Part shown: in pieces, positions 1 to 8,096 of the stretch
How positions within the stretch are numbered: the first letter of the stretch is position 1
Layout of the letters: each line of letters opens with the position of its first letter
Source of the DNA: an uncultured Christensenellaceae bacterium
GTDB lineage: Bacteria; Bacillota; Clostridia; Christensenellales; UMGS416
Assembly (NCBI GenBank): GCA_944376795.1
Contig: CALWDW010000033.1
Coordinates: 62,001 to 126,000, forward strand
DNA: 64,000 nucleotides
Reading direction: 5' to 3'
Position numbers and translations under genes: made by a program
The notes under the pieces: model-generated
Seen by the model: only the letters and a program-made list of their open reading frames with translations
The model's database searches: none
What the model was told of the DNA's origin: nothing

Positions 1-408
1 TTTTTGCGCCAAGGAAAGGGCGAGGAGATAGTTGTTGGATCGTTCGTCCAGGAGCGTGCTTTCGATCACTGTTCCTGGCGTTACGATGCGGACTATGCCC
101 CGCTCCACCAGCCCTTTTGACTCTGCGGGGTCGGTCAGCTGTTCACAGATGGCTACCTTATACCCCTTTTCCATCAGCCGATTGAGATAGGTATCGACGG
201 CATGATACGGTACACCGCACATGGGAGCCCGCTCCGCCAAGCCGCAGTCCCGTCCAGTGAGCGTCAAATCCAGTTCGCGCGACGCTGTGATAGCGTCGTC
301 AAAGAACATCTCATAGAAATCCCCTAGGCGAAAGAAAAGCAATGTGTCAGGGTTTTGCTTCTTCAGCTCAAAATACTGCCGCATCATGGGGGAAAGCTTT
401 GCCGCCAT
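1..408 (-). CDS. mutS: DNA mismatch repair protein MutS, N-terminal part
   Basis: This is the first 136 residues of MutS; the rest runs off the left edge of the window. MutS is the ATPase that recognises mispaired or looped DNA and recruits the repair machinery. The visible part is the mismatch-recognition domain. It includes the LGDFYEMF segment, whose Phe stacks on the mismatch, followed by the conserved [23 protein letters not shown] stretch (quoted here in shortened sense: CGVPYHA then [10 protein letters not shown]). The start ATG follows AAAAGGAGGATCTC. The gene lies just after ricA and miaB, the same order as in Bacillus except that cotE is absent. Identity is secure, but the ATPase domain cannot be assessed. 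Confidence 0.96.
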   Translation of the reverse strand, partial: MAAKLSPMMRQYFELKKQNPDTLLFFRLGDFYEMFFDDAITASRELDLTLTGRDCGLAERAPMCGVPYHAVDTYLNRLMEKGYKVAICEQLTDPAESKGLVERGIVRIVTPGTVIESTLLDERSNNYLLALSLAQK

Positions 409-448
409 GAGATCCTCCTTTTATCCGCGTAAGACGAGATCCGTATGC

Positions 449-841
449 TTAGTGGTGTCCGCAGCCAGCGCAGGTGGAACAGCTGCCGCTGCAGCCTTCG
501 TCTCCCGTGGAGCCGGTCAGATGGAACGTAATGATTTTGTTAACCTGATCCATGATCCCTTGAAAAGCCTGGTTGGCTTTTTGATAGGACGAAATCACTT
601 CATTCTGGCCCGCTTGTTCCCGGAGCTGCCGGTAGAGAGTCATTTTTTCACGCATGGCGTCTTCGTCTTGCTCGGCCTGCTCCATCAACGCACGTATATC
701 ATCCTCTAGGGCATTAATCCCCGTCATGATGGCAAAGGCCTGTTGGTCGGCCTGGAGTGCGGCCTGTGCCGCCATCAAGTTCTGATAAGCTTCGCTCTCG
801 TGAAGAGCTTCTCCCAGCTGCCTAGCTGTTTCAAATACCAT
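449..841 (-). CDS. ricA: RicA (YmcA)-type Y-complex subunit
   Basis: A 130-residue, mostly helical protein of the YlbF/YmcA family. In Bacillus subtilis, YmcA (RicA), YlbF (RicF) and YaaT (RicT) form a complex that carries iron-sulfur clusters and modulates RNase Y cleavage of mRNAs. The position between miaB and mutS matches ymcA rather than ylbF. The C-terminal tail has four closely spaced cysteines (C117, C121, C124, C127) followed by two His, which fits metal or cluster ligation. An AGGAGG lies just before the ATG. RicT and RNase Y are encoded elsewhere in this window. The family call is firm; the choice of RicA over RicF rests on synteny. Confidence 0.85.
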   Translation of the reverse strand: MVFETARQLGEALHESEAYQNLMAAQAALQADQQAFAIMTGINALEDDIRALMEQAEQDEDAMREKMTLYRQLREQAGQNEVISSYQKANQAFQGIMDQVNKIITFHLTGSTGDEGCSGSCSTCAGCGHH

Positions 842-877
842 TGTTTTCCTCCTATTGGGCTTGCGGCCCTTTTATTG

Positions 878-2284
878 CTATTTTTTAACCCGTCCCGAAA
901 GGGTATGCGCTTTAACCGTAGTGATCTCTATGGGAAGAATCTGGCCAATCCATTCTGGGCTGCCTTCAAAATGAACCATCCTTCCTGTAGAGGTGCGGCC
1001 GTTGAGTTCGCGGGGATTACGGATGCTGACGTCCTCTACCAACACGGGAAAAACCTGTCCGAGACAAGCAGCATTGTTTTCTGACGAAATTGCGTCTTGC
1101 AATGCGTTCAAGCGGGCAAGCCGTTCTTTCTTCGTATCCAAGGGGATTTGCGCCTCCATGGCGGCGGCAGGGGTTCCCTCACGGGGGGAGTATAAGAAAG
1201 TGTAGGCAGCATCAAAACGAACGGATTCGACTAGCTTAAGCGTATCAGCAAAGTCCTCCTCCGTCTCGCCGGGGAAGCCTACAATGATGTCGGTAGTCAG
1301 CGAAATATCCGGGACACGCTCCCGAAGGCGGCGCACCAAGTCTATGTAATGCGCCCTATCGTACCGCCTGTTCATCTTGGCAAGAATGCGGTCGCTGCCG
1401 GACTGCACAGGAAGGTGCAAATGGTGGCACACCTTGGGAAGTTCTCCCATCACCTGCATTAGCGCCTCCGAAAGATCCTTGGGATGGGATGTCATAAAGC
1501 GGATGCGTTCAATGCCATCGACAGCATGAAGTTGACGGAGGAGCCCGGCAAAGTCTAAGGGCTTCTCCAGATTCTTGCCATAGGAGTTAACATTCTGCCC
1601 TAAGAGCGTAATTTCCCGGACACCATCGGCAGCCAGCCCTTCAGCTTCATGAAGAATGTCTTCCGGCAGTCGGCTTCGTTCTCTTCCGCGCACATAGGGT
1701 ACAATACAGTAGGAACAGAAGTTATCGCACCCATACATGATACTGATCCACGCCTTGCACCCGGCTTTTCGGACAATGGGAAGGTTTTCCACCACTTCCC
1801 CCTCCTGGGTGTCGACTTTGACCACGGTATGCCGCCCTTCAATCGCTTCCCACATAAGCTGTGGAAAGCGGCACACGTGATGGGTGCCAAATATAATATC
1901 TACATAGGGATACCGCCTGGCCAATTTATGTGCCACCTCGCGCTGCTGCATCATGCAGCCGCATATACCAATGAGGATCTGAGGGTTGGCCTCCTTGAGT
2001 GCGCGCAAAGCGCCCACATTTCCGAATACCTTCAATTCGGCATGTTCGCGGACGCAGCAAGTATTCAGCAGGATTACATTGGCTTCTTTGAGGCTTGGAG
2101 CTGGAGAAAAACCGGCAGACGTCAAGAGACCCGCAAGCTTTTCCGAATCATTCTCATTCATTTGGCAGCCATAGGTTTGAATCCAGTACCGGGGGGCTCG
2201 GCCTTGATAATACGCCCGGATCTTCATTAGGTACTGCTGTTGGCGCAAGTCCTCCCCAAAGTCGCGTCGTATGGTTTTGGTCAT
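878..2284 (-). CDS. miaB: tRNA-2-methylthio-N6-dimethylallyladenosine synthase MiaB
   Basis: A 468-residue radical-SAM methylthiotransferase that converts i6A37 to ms2i6A37 in tRNAs reading UNN codons. Order of domains: an N-terminal UPF0004 domain with cluster cysteines C40, C76 and C110; a radical SAM core with the CxxxCxxC motif at C186, C190 and C193 (CDNFCSYC); and a C-terminal TRAM-like region ending around HTLSGRV. Length and motif order are typical of MiaB rather than MtaB or RimO. The gene starts the leftward transcript miaB-ricA-mutS and has a strong promoter directly upstream. Confidence 0.96.
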   Translation of the reverse strand: MTKTIRRDFGEDLRQQQYLMKIRAYYQGRAPRYWIQTYGCQMNENDSEKLAGLLTSAGFSPAPSLKEANVILLNTCCVREHAELKVFGNVGALRALKEANPQILIGICGCMMQQREVAHKLARRYPYVDIIFGTHHVCRFPQLMWEAIEGRHTVVKVDTQEGEVVENLPIVRKAGCKAWISIMYGCDNFCSYCIVPYVRGRERSRLPEDILHEAEGLAADGVREITLLGQNVNSYGKNLEKPLDFAGLLRQLHAVDGIERIRFMTSHPKDLSEALMQVMGELPKVCHHLHLPVQSGSDRILAKMNRRYDRAHYIDLVRRLRERVPDISLTTDIIVGFPGETEEDFADTLKLVESVRFDAAYTFLYSPREGTPAAAMEAQIPLDTKKERLARLNALQDAISSENNAACLGQVFPVLVEDVSIRNPRELNGRTSTGRMVHFEGSPEWIGQILPIEITTVKAHTLSGRVKK

Positions 2285-2317
2285 ACACTCGATCCTTTCC
2301 TAACGAAACTTCTTATT

Positions 2318-2346
2318 ATTATACCTTTTTTCCTCGATTTCTGCAA
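2318..2346 (-). promoter_or_regulatory. Sigma-A promoter of miaB-ricA-mutS
   Basis: On the minus strand, TTGCAG (2341-2346) and TATAAT (2318-2323) are separated by exactly 17 bp, about 35 bp before the miaB start. It is back-to-back with the plus-strand promoter of the SGNH hydrolase. Confidence 0.8.
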
Positions 2347-2361
2347 GGAAGGAATCGGCAA

Positions 2362-2390
2362 TTGCCGCAAGAGGATGAAACGGCTATAAT
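2362..2390 (+). promoter_or_regulatory. Sigma-A promoter of the SGNH hydrolase gene
   Basis: TTGCCG (2362-2367) and TATAAT (2385-2390) with a 17-bp spacer. The -10 box ends 29 bp before the ATG. Confidence 0.75.
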
Positions 2391-2419
2391 AGTTACAAAA
2401 GCTGGTGGGAGGCTACAAT

Positions 2420-3151
2420 ATGAACGCTGTCTTAGCGGAATATGTGGAGAAATGGCGGAATTCTGCTGTTGGTTGGAGAATCATTGCCTATGGATCGAGC
2501 AATACGGAACTGTGTCTGCACAGCCAAGGCGCGCAGAATTGGGTCGATCACCTTATGATTGCCTTACGTACGCAGGTTGGGTGTCAGGTATCCGTTACCA
2601 ACCAAGGCATCTGTGGAGATACAGCTTCTGGACTTTTACAACGGTTCGATCGAGATGTAGAGCCATTTCATCCGGACTGCGTGATCGTGACGATTGGAGG
2701 AAACGACGCGGGACATGGTGTTGCTGTGGAAGATTATTTGGGACAGGTGGATGCGCTTTGCCGGATGATTCGGCATATTGGCGCCAAGCCCGTGCTACAA
2801 AGCTATTATTTCCTTCTCTATGATCAGCTCTCTGCGAATCACGCCACCTTGTATCCTCGTTATGTGGAGGGGCTGCGCTATTATGCTGAAGCCAATGGGA
2901 TTCCTCTGTTGGATCCCTATGGTCCCATGGAGGCTTACTGCCGGGTGGATCCGGCTGGTTATGCATCCCTGATGCTGGATGGCCTGCATGTCAATCCGTT
3001 GGGGAATGCAGTCATGGGAAAGCTTGCCTGTGAGGCCTTTGGCCTAACCATGCCGGAACTTCCTGCAGGTACGCAGCGGGAGCTTGATATCCACTGGGCC
3101 AAGCTCCAGGCCGCGCAGGGAGCTTTTCCCTCCGAGAAAAAACTGGAATGA
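2420..3151 (+). CDS. SGNH/GDSL-family hydrolase
   Basis: A 243-residue cytoplasmic-looking esterase or lipase-type hydrolase without a signal peptide. SGNH blocks are visible: block I as GSSNTE (the usual GDS Asp is Ser; S27 is the likely nucleophile), the block II Gly in NQGICGD, block III GGND (N95), and block V as DGLH (D187, H190). The start is set at the ATG preceded by GGGAGG; an in-frame GTG 15 bases upstream would overlap that ribosome-binding site. The substrate cannot be read from the sequence; carbohydrate acetyl esters or acyl esters are both possible. It is a single gene between its own promoter and the promoter of the next gene. Confidence 0.8.
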   Translation: MNAVLAEYVEKWRNSAVGWRIIAYGSSNTELCLHSQGAQNWVDHLMIALRTQVGCQVSVTNQGICGDTASGLLQRFDRDVEPFHPDCVIVTIGGNDAGHGVAVEDYLGQVDALCRMIRHIGAKPVLQSYYFLLYDQLSANHATLYPRYVEGLRYYAEANGIPLLDPYGPMEAYCRVDPAGYASLMLDGLHVNPLGNAVMGKLACEAFGLTMPELPAGTQRELDIHWAKLQAAQGAFPSEKKLE

Positions 3152-3160
3152 TTTCGAAGA

Positions 3161-3189
3161 TTGCGGCATAATGGCAGCTGTGGTATAAT
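3161..3189 (+). promoter_or_regulatory. Sigma-A promoter of the peptidoglycan-binding protein gene
   Basis: TTGCGG (3161-3166) and TATAAT (3184-3189), 17-bp spacer, just after the SGNH gene stop. Confidence 0.7.
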
Positions 3190-3222
3190 GAAATCAATCA
3201 AAAGGAGGAGGATTCTCTGCCG

Positions 3223-4134
3223 ATGAAAGTATCACAGCTTTGTGTGGCTGCGGGGGTGACAGCGCTCCTGGGGATAACCTGCGGCTTTTCCGCACTGGCT
3301 GAACCGGAAGCCTCGCCCTCCAACCCAACAATAAGTCCCGGTCCCAGCCCATCACCTGCGGTTACCGTAGCGCCTAATGCAACGGTAGGAGACGTTCCCG
3401 CAGATGGAGAGTCCCCGGTACCAGTCGAAAGCGGGGACAGCCAGGAATATCCCACCATTCGAAAGGGAAATTCCGGCGACGAAGTAATTTTGATCCAGAT
3501 GCGCCTTCGGGATCTTGGGTATTTCAATTATAAGATTACTAACTACTATGGAAGTCTGACCGAGACGGCGGTTAAGTCCTTTCAGCGGGAGAATGATCTT
3601 CCTGCTGATGGAACGGTGGGACCCGTTACTTGCGATGCCCTCTTTAGTAATAAGGCCATTCGAAAGCCCATTGTGCCGATTGCCACCCCCACGCCAAAGC
3701 CTACTAAAAAGCCTGCGGGTTACGTTGCTGAGGTACCCATTGGCGTGATGACCGATTGGTCCAAGGTGACAAATCTTTGGCCTCGTGGTACGAATTTGCT
3801 GGTTATTGATGTAGAAACTGGTGCCCAAATGACTTTCCAACGGGTTGGAGGACAGCTTCACGCGGATGTTGAGCCGCTTACCGCCGAGGACACCGCCAAA
3901 CTCAAGCGATGCTATGGCGGCACGTGGAACTGGAGCCGGCGCGCTGTTGTGGTCAAGGTTAACGGTACATGGACGGCAGCGTCCATCAATGGCTATCCCC
4001 ACGGAAAAGAAACAGTTCCGAATAATGACATGGTTGGACAGGTGTGCATTCATTTCCTTAACAGCCGCACGCATATTCGAAACATGAAGGACCCTGACCA
4101 CCAGGCTATGGTTCGAAAGGCCGCTGGTCAATAG
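3223..4134 (+). CDS. Secreted peptidoglycan-binding protein with uncharacterised C-terminal domain
   Basis: A 303-residue exported protein. It has a signal peptide (residues 1-26, ending ALA), a Pro/Ser-rich linker to about residue 75, a PG_binding_1 repeat at about 80-142 (RLRDLGYF, then FQRENDLPADGTVGP), a second Pro/Thr/Lys linker, and a domain from about 170 to the end. The last domain contains CIHFLNSRTH (C275, H277, H284) and DPDHQ (H293), a Cys/His/Asp set suggesting catalysis or metal binding, but I cannot assign it to a known enzyme family. A strong AAAGGAGGAGG lies upstream. Probably anchored at the cell wall; its role in wall remodelling is inferred. Confidence 0.8.
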   Translation: MKVSQLCVAAGVTALLGITCGFSALAEPEASPSNPTISPGPSPSPAVTVAPNATVGDVPADGESPVPVESGDSQEYPTIRKGNSGDEVILIQMRLRDLGYFNYKITNYYGSLTETAVKSFQRENDLPADGTVGPVTCDALFSNKAIRKPIVPIATPTPKPTKKPAGYVAEVPIGVMTDWSKVTNLWPRGTNLLVIDVETGAQMTFQRVGGQLHADVEPLTAEDTAKLKRCYGGTWNWSRRAVVVKVNGTWTAASINGYPHGKETVPNNDMVGQVCIHFLNSRTHIRNMKDPDHQAMVRKAAGQ

Positions 4135-4142
4135 GCTTTAAT

Positions 4143-4182
4143 ACAACAAGACCGGTGCTCTGTAGAGCGCCGGTCTTGTTGT
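4143..4182. terminator. Bidirectional intrinsic terminator
   Basis: An 18-bp inverted repeat (ACAACAAGACCGG arm) with a short loop lies between the convergent peptidoglycan-binding protein and YitT genes. One G-U-type mismatch only. It can serve both strands. Confidence 0.85.
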
Positions 4183-4203
4183 ATTTGGCATTCTTCCCCT
4201 CCC

Positions 4204-5049
4204 CTATACGCCGCGGAAGCCTTTTCCAATGATTTCGCTGGTGTTGGTAATAAGAATGAAAGCCGAGGGATCAATGCTTCGCACGTACTGACGCAGCGCT
4301 TGCGCTTGTGCCCTTTTGACGGCAGCTAAAACTATATAGCGGTCTGTATGGGTATAGGAACCATACGCCTTCCATACCGTAGCTCCTCGCCGCAATCTTT
4401 CCATAATGAATTCTTCCACCAGTTCATGCTTACTGGTAATAATGGTACAATATTTTCGTAGGTTGATGCTTTCGATGACGGTATCCACTACGGCTGCCTT
4501 TAGGATGAGTCCCAATATAGAAAAGAGACCTGTCTCTGCGCCGAAAACAAGGCACGAGATCAAAACAATGCAAGCATCCGCGCAAAACAATGCTTTCCCA
4601 ATGTCTAGATTTGTATATTTCCGGAGTATCATGGCCAAGATGTCAGTACCGCCTGTGCTGGCCTGCATATTAAACAAAATGGCCGATCCTACCGCCGGGA
4701 GCATTACGGCAAAGATCAATTCTAGAAGTTTCTGGTCGGTAAGCGCATGAGCCAGGGGAAAAACCTGCTCCATGATATAAATGCTAAGCGACATGAGTAG
4801 ACTGCAGTAAACGGTCCGGATTCCAAAGGATTTTCCGAGAAAAATGAAGCCGAGTATTAGGAGAAGTACATTGATTACTAAAACCAATGTCCCAGGCGTG
4901 ATGTTGGGAATTACATACCCCAGTATGATTGAAATGCCGCTAACTCCGCCGGTGGAAAAGTTATTTGGAAACTTGAAGACATAAACACCGGCGGAAACAA
5001 GCAAGGTTCCCAGGGAAAGCAACAGATAGTCCCGTATCTTTTTGCTCAT
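4204..5049 (-). CDS. YitT family membrane protein (DUF161/DUF2179)
   Basis: A 281-residue integral membrane protein. The N-terminal two-thirds has five or six hydrophobic segments and the family signature FSTGGVSGISIIL and STGGTDILAMIL. The C-terminal 80 residues form the soluble DUF2179 domain. No transport substrate has been established for this family. The chosen ATG has GGAGG eight bases upstream; an earlier in-frame ATG overlaps that site and was rejected. A second, divergent paralogue lies at about 54 kb. Confidence 0.88.
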   Translation of the reverse strand: MSKKIRDYLLLSLGTLLVSAGVYVFKFPNNFSTGGVSGISIILGYVIPNITPGTLVLVINVLLLILGFIFLGKSFGIRTVYCSLLMSLSIYIMEQVFPLAHALTDQKLLELIFAVMLPAVGSAILFNMQASTGGTDILAMILRKYTNLDIGKALFCADACIVLISCLVFGAETGLFSILGLILKAAVVDTVIESINLRKYCTIITSKHELVEEFIMERLRRGATVWKAYGSYTHTDRYIVLAAVKRAQAQALRQYVRSIDPSAFILITNTSEIIGKGFRGV

Positions 5050-5078
5050 GCATACCTCCATGCATTTTTTTCTGTACT

Positions 5079-5107
5079 ATTATAGGACTGTATATCTTAA
5101 AATGCAA
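5079..5107 (-). promoter_or_regulatory. Sigma-A promoter of the first YitT gene
   Basis: Minus strand TTGCAT (5102-5107), 17-bp spacer, TATAAT (5079-5084). Confidence 0.7.
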
Positions 5108-5139
5108 TGTTCGATTTTGCTTTATAAGATCATAGAAAA

Positions 5140-5168
5140 GCGGCCTGCTGCCTTTTGCAGCAAGCCGC
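5140..5168 (-). terminator. Intrinsic terminator after the beta-propeller lipoprotein gene
   Basis: An 11-bp GC-rich stem (GCGGCTTGCTG arm) with a 7-base loop, followed on the minus strand by CTTTTCTA. Confidence 0.75.
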
Positions 5169-5259
5169 AGGTGAACGATCCGTCCATAGAAGGAGTGATT
5201 TCAATCAGGAAACTTTGCCGAAACCATGTGCCATTCCCCTGGTACAAAATCGTTGTCCG

Positions 5260-7116
5260 TCAGGATTGATCGGCCAGCGGAATGCGGTACGTAATATGCG
5301 TAGCGGCATCGGTTTGGGTATTGATAACGCACAACAGGACTTCGTTTTTCTCCTGTGAAGGAGCCAGAGTACCGGAGATGGTTTTTCCCCACTCCCGAAG
5401 GGTATGCGCGGCATTGTCATAAATAGACAATCCCATCTGAAAAGCATCGGTAATATCGCCATCAAGATATGACTGGCAAATTAAGCTTTCGCCCGAAGCA
5501 TCCCAGCACATATCAATAATATCTGACTTCTCAGCAACGATCCAAGTAGAAAGCGTAGGCAGGTTCATAACTTTCAATTGGGTCGTTGTAGCTTCATTGG
5601 TGACGTTATCCTTGTTCAAGACAGCCATGTTCCCTGTCTGATGATGGATACGGAAAGACGTTCCGTCAGTAATCTGCGTCACAAGGCTGCTTGCGATGTC
5701 CAGCGCGTAAACCGAGCTAATCCCGGTGGTTTCGTCTGTTTTAACAAAGAAAATGCTATCCTGATAATAATCCAAACTGCAGTCATCCATACTCATAGCG
5801 GTATAACTCCACGAATCCGCCAAGCTACCATCTTGAAGGGTAACAGCATAGAGTCCCAAGGTCTCTCCGTCACCGGTTATTCCGAAGAGTGTGGATGAAC
5901 TATCATGCCATACGAAGGAAGGTGTATCATAACCAAAGCCGATGGCTTCCCCGTCAATGACCTGCTGGGTTTGTGTATCATAGATCATCAGGCAACGACG
6001 CACATCCATATAGTCCAGAAAAGCCAAATAGCGCCCATCGCTCGAGTAGGATGCCACTGAAATGGAGGAAAACTCCATTTCTGGCAATAATGACGTGGCG
6101 TCTGCACCGGGTTTCCCGATGTACAGCTGCTCATAAACGTAGTCGGCACGAGAGTCCACGCCGGGAATAATGCTGGACTTAGCAAACAGATAGCTTTCTC
6201 CATCCGGGCACCAGGCCAAAAAACGCCCATCGGGGATGAGGACATCGGTGGCTTTGGGCTCACCATTCTGGCAAACGACCTCAGCGTCCGCAGCGATAGA
6301 TAGCGAATTATCCTCTGCGGCATGAGGGAGACTATTTGCAGGAATCGAAACAATGGAAGCCAGTTGGCCGGGCAAAAGCTTTTCTAACGTGCCTTGGTTC
6401 GCGGAAAGATAAGCCTGTGCATCTTGCTTTGTGGGAAAGCCTTCAGATACCAGGACAGTGTGTGAACCGTCATCGCAAAGTGCTGGCGAGAAATGAATCG
6501 AATTCAGCGCGCTGAAGGAGATCATAGTGTCCGGACATGCTACCTGAATAAACCATTGCGGAGATGCCTCCATATTTGTATGGGAGGAGTCTCGATGTAG
6601 ATACACGCGCAGCTGATTTCCCTCTTCAACGACCTGGTAGGTAACAGGCTCAGAGAGATGCATATAAAGAACGGAAGAACTTCCGTCCGGGGCCGCTTTG
6701 GTAAAAATCCCTAATATCGGCGTGTTTTCCAACATCTCGGCATCCATAAACGTGCTGTTTTGGTTAACTCCATGAAAATTGAAGGCCAACCTGCAGAGAT
6801 CAGGATAGAGGCTTGTAGAAAATGTAGGAACACCACTGGCAAAAGAACCGTTAGCGTCTGCGCTACCATCCAAAAAACTCATCGCGACCACAACGTCTGC
6901 ATCATATCGGGAAATGGTTATGGATCCAATATCGGCTGCTCCAACATCTTTGCCGCCACCCAAGGATTGGGTAAGATCATAAAAACCCGTCTCAGCATCA
7001 GCGGGAACGGTCGTAGCATCCGTAGGTTCGCTTACCACCGCAGTGCACCCTGCCAACGAGAAAAGCAGAACTGCTATGAGCAAACAAGGCCATGCCTTGG
7101 AAAACTTTCGAAACAT
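5260..7116 (-). CDS. Lipoprotein with TolB/WD40-like beta-propeller features
   Basis: A 618-residue exported lipoprotein. The N-terminus is a lipoprotein signal with lipobox LAGC (Cys about residue 23), followed by a Thr/Ala/Asp-rich spacer. The C-terminal half contains repeated beta-propeller-type units such as GRYLAFLDY and CPDGESYLFAK, resembling TolB-like or WD40-like blades. The N-terminal half has no recognised domain. The start is the ATG after AGAGGTATACTTG; the codon before it is TTG. The gene has its own promoter region and terminator, so it is probably monocistronic. A sensor or surface-binding role is possible but not shown. Confidence 0.75.
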   Translation of the reverse strand: MFRKFSKAWPCLLIAVLLFSLAGCTAVVSEPTDATTVPADAETGFYDLTQSLGGGKDVGAADIGSITISRYDADVVVAMSFLDGSADANGSFASGVPTFSTSLYPDLCRLAFNFHGVNQNSTFMDAEMLENTPILGIFTKAAPDGSSSVLYMHLSEPVTYQVVEEGNQLRVYLHRDSSHTNMEASPQWFIQVACPDTMISFSALNSIHFSPALCDDGSHTVLVSEGFPTKQDAQAYLSANQGTLEKLLPGQLASIVSIPANSLPHAAEDNSLSIAADAEVVCQNGEPKATDVLIPDGRFLAWCPDGESYLFAKSSIIPGVDSRADYVYEQLYIGKPGADATSLLPEMEFSSISVASYSSDGRYLAFLDYMDVRRCLMIYDTQTQQVIDGEAIGFGYDTPSFVWHDSSSTLFGITGDGETLGLYAVTLQDGSLADSWSYTAMSMDDCSLDYYQDSIFFVKTDETTGISSVYALDIASSLVTQITDGTSFRIHHQTGNMAVLNKDNVTNEATTTQLKVMNLPTLSTWIVAEKSDIIDMCWDASGESLICQSYLDGDITDAFQMGLSIYDNAAHTLREWGKTISGTLAPSQEKNEVLLCVINTQTDAATHITYRIPLADQS

Positions 7117-7489
7117 CAAGTATACCTCTAATATCGATCATCAATGCCGTCGTTATTCTTTGTTGCGAAAGAATTCCAACTTCATTGCAATTCCAGTATA
7201 CCACACTTGCGCAAGGTAATTAATCACAAAAGTAAAGAATAATCTAAAATAAGTATGATAATTCTTGGATATTCTATTGCAAAAGTCTCGTTTTCGCCAT
7301 AGTTTCCTTTGTTTTACGACTTCCCTGGATACAGGATTATACATAACATGCAGAAGCTATTAACCGCCTTGTCATACCTGTAACGTCCATTCCAAGGCAG
7401 TTTTACCTGGGAAAAACGAAGGACGCCGACCGGGGCGTCCTTCAGGCAACTTGTTTTGCTTCCGGCATCCATTAACGGAGCGTATCGGC
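7117..7489 (-). other. Intergenic region upstream of the lipoprotein gene
   Basis: No credible gene. It holds an extended -10 candidate promoter for the lipoprotein gene (minus strand TGGTATACT, about 7195-7202; no good -35) and, at its far end, the terminator of the cyclophilin gene. The AT-rich middle (about 7210-7350) shows nothing else that I can recognise. Confidence 0.5.
7418..7443 (-). terminator. Intrinsic terminator after the cyclophilin gene
   Basis: GAAGGACGCC arm with its complement around a short loop, followed on the minus strand by GTTTTTC. Confidence 0.8.
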
Positions 7490-8029
7490 TCAGCGGCCGG
7501 GAAGAGTTTCGGGGCTTCCGTAGTCTACGCCAAAGGTTTCCACCGTAACAGAAGCCATTTCCATAGGCTCAAGAGGACGGTCGGTAAAATCCGTAGGAGC
7601 GGAATGAATCTTTTCCACTGCGTTCATGCTTTCTTCATCCATAACTTTTCCAAAGGCGGCATATTGTCCGTCCAGGAAGAGGGCATTCCCCGTAACGATG
7701 AAGAACTGAGAACCGCCGGAATTCATGCTCTGTGCACGAGCCATGGAGATCACGCCCGGCACATGGGAGACATCATTCTGCGGAAATCCATTGGCTGCAA
7801 ATTCTCCGGGGATGCAATACCCGGGTCCCCCGCGTCCGGTACCGGTAGGATCTCCCCCCTGGATGACAAAGTTTTTGACAACGCGATGGAAAATAACGCC
7901 GGAATAAAATCCACTATTCGCCAAAGCGATAAAGCTCTTAACCGTGTTGGGGGCCTTCTCCGGATACAGCTCAATGCGAATAGTGTCCCCGTTTTTCATG
8001 GTGATCGTTGCAATGGGATTTTGTGCCAT
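7490..8029 (-). CDS. Peptidyl-prolyl cis-trans isomerase, cyclophilin type
   Basis: A 179-residue single-domain cyclophilin that speeds proline isomerisation during folding. Family motifs are clear: FHRVVKNFVIQGGDPTGTGRGGPGY in shortened form (FHRV with the catalytic Arg, then QGGDPTGTG), SMARAQSMNSGGSQFFI (read as MARA then GSQFFI) and LDGQYAAFGKV. There is no signal peptide, so it is cytosolic. The start ATG is preceded by GGAGGGTGAAATT. A longer reading frame upstream runs through a terminator hairpin and was rejected. Confidence 0.93.
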   Translation of the reverse strand: MAQNPIATITMKNGDTIRIELYPEKAPNTVKSFIALANSGFYSGVIFHRVVKNFVIQGGDPTGTGRGGPGYCIPGEFAANGFPQNDVSHVPGVISMARAQSMNSGGSQFFIVTGNALFLDGQYAAFGKVMDEESMNAVEKIHSAPTDFTDRPLEPMEMASVTVETFGVDYGSPETLPGR

Positions 8030-8047
8030 AATTTCACCCTCCTCAAT

Positions 8048-8086
8048 AAAAGGTGGGGAAGGAATTTTCTCCCCTTCCCCACCTTT
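8048..8086 (-). terminator. Intrinsic terminator between the GH4 and cyclophilin genes
   Basis: A 14-bp stem (AAAGGTGGGGAAGG arm) followed on the minus strand by TTTTATT. The only promoter I see for the cyclophilin gene would be upstream of it, so it may act as an attenuator. Confidence 0.75.
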
Positions 8087-8096
8087 CAAATTTCTT

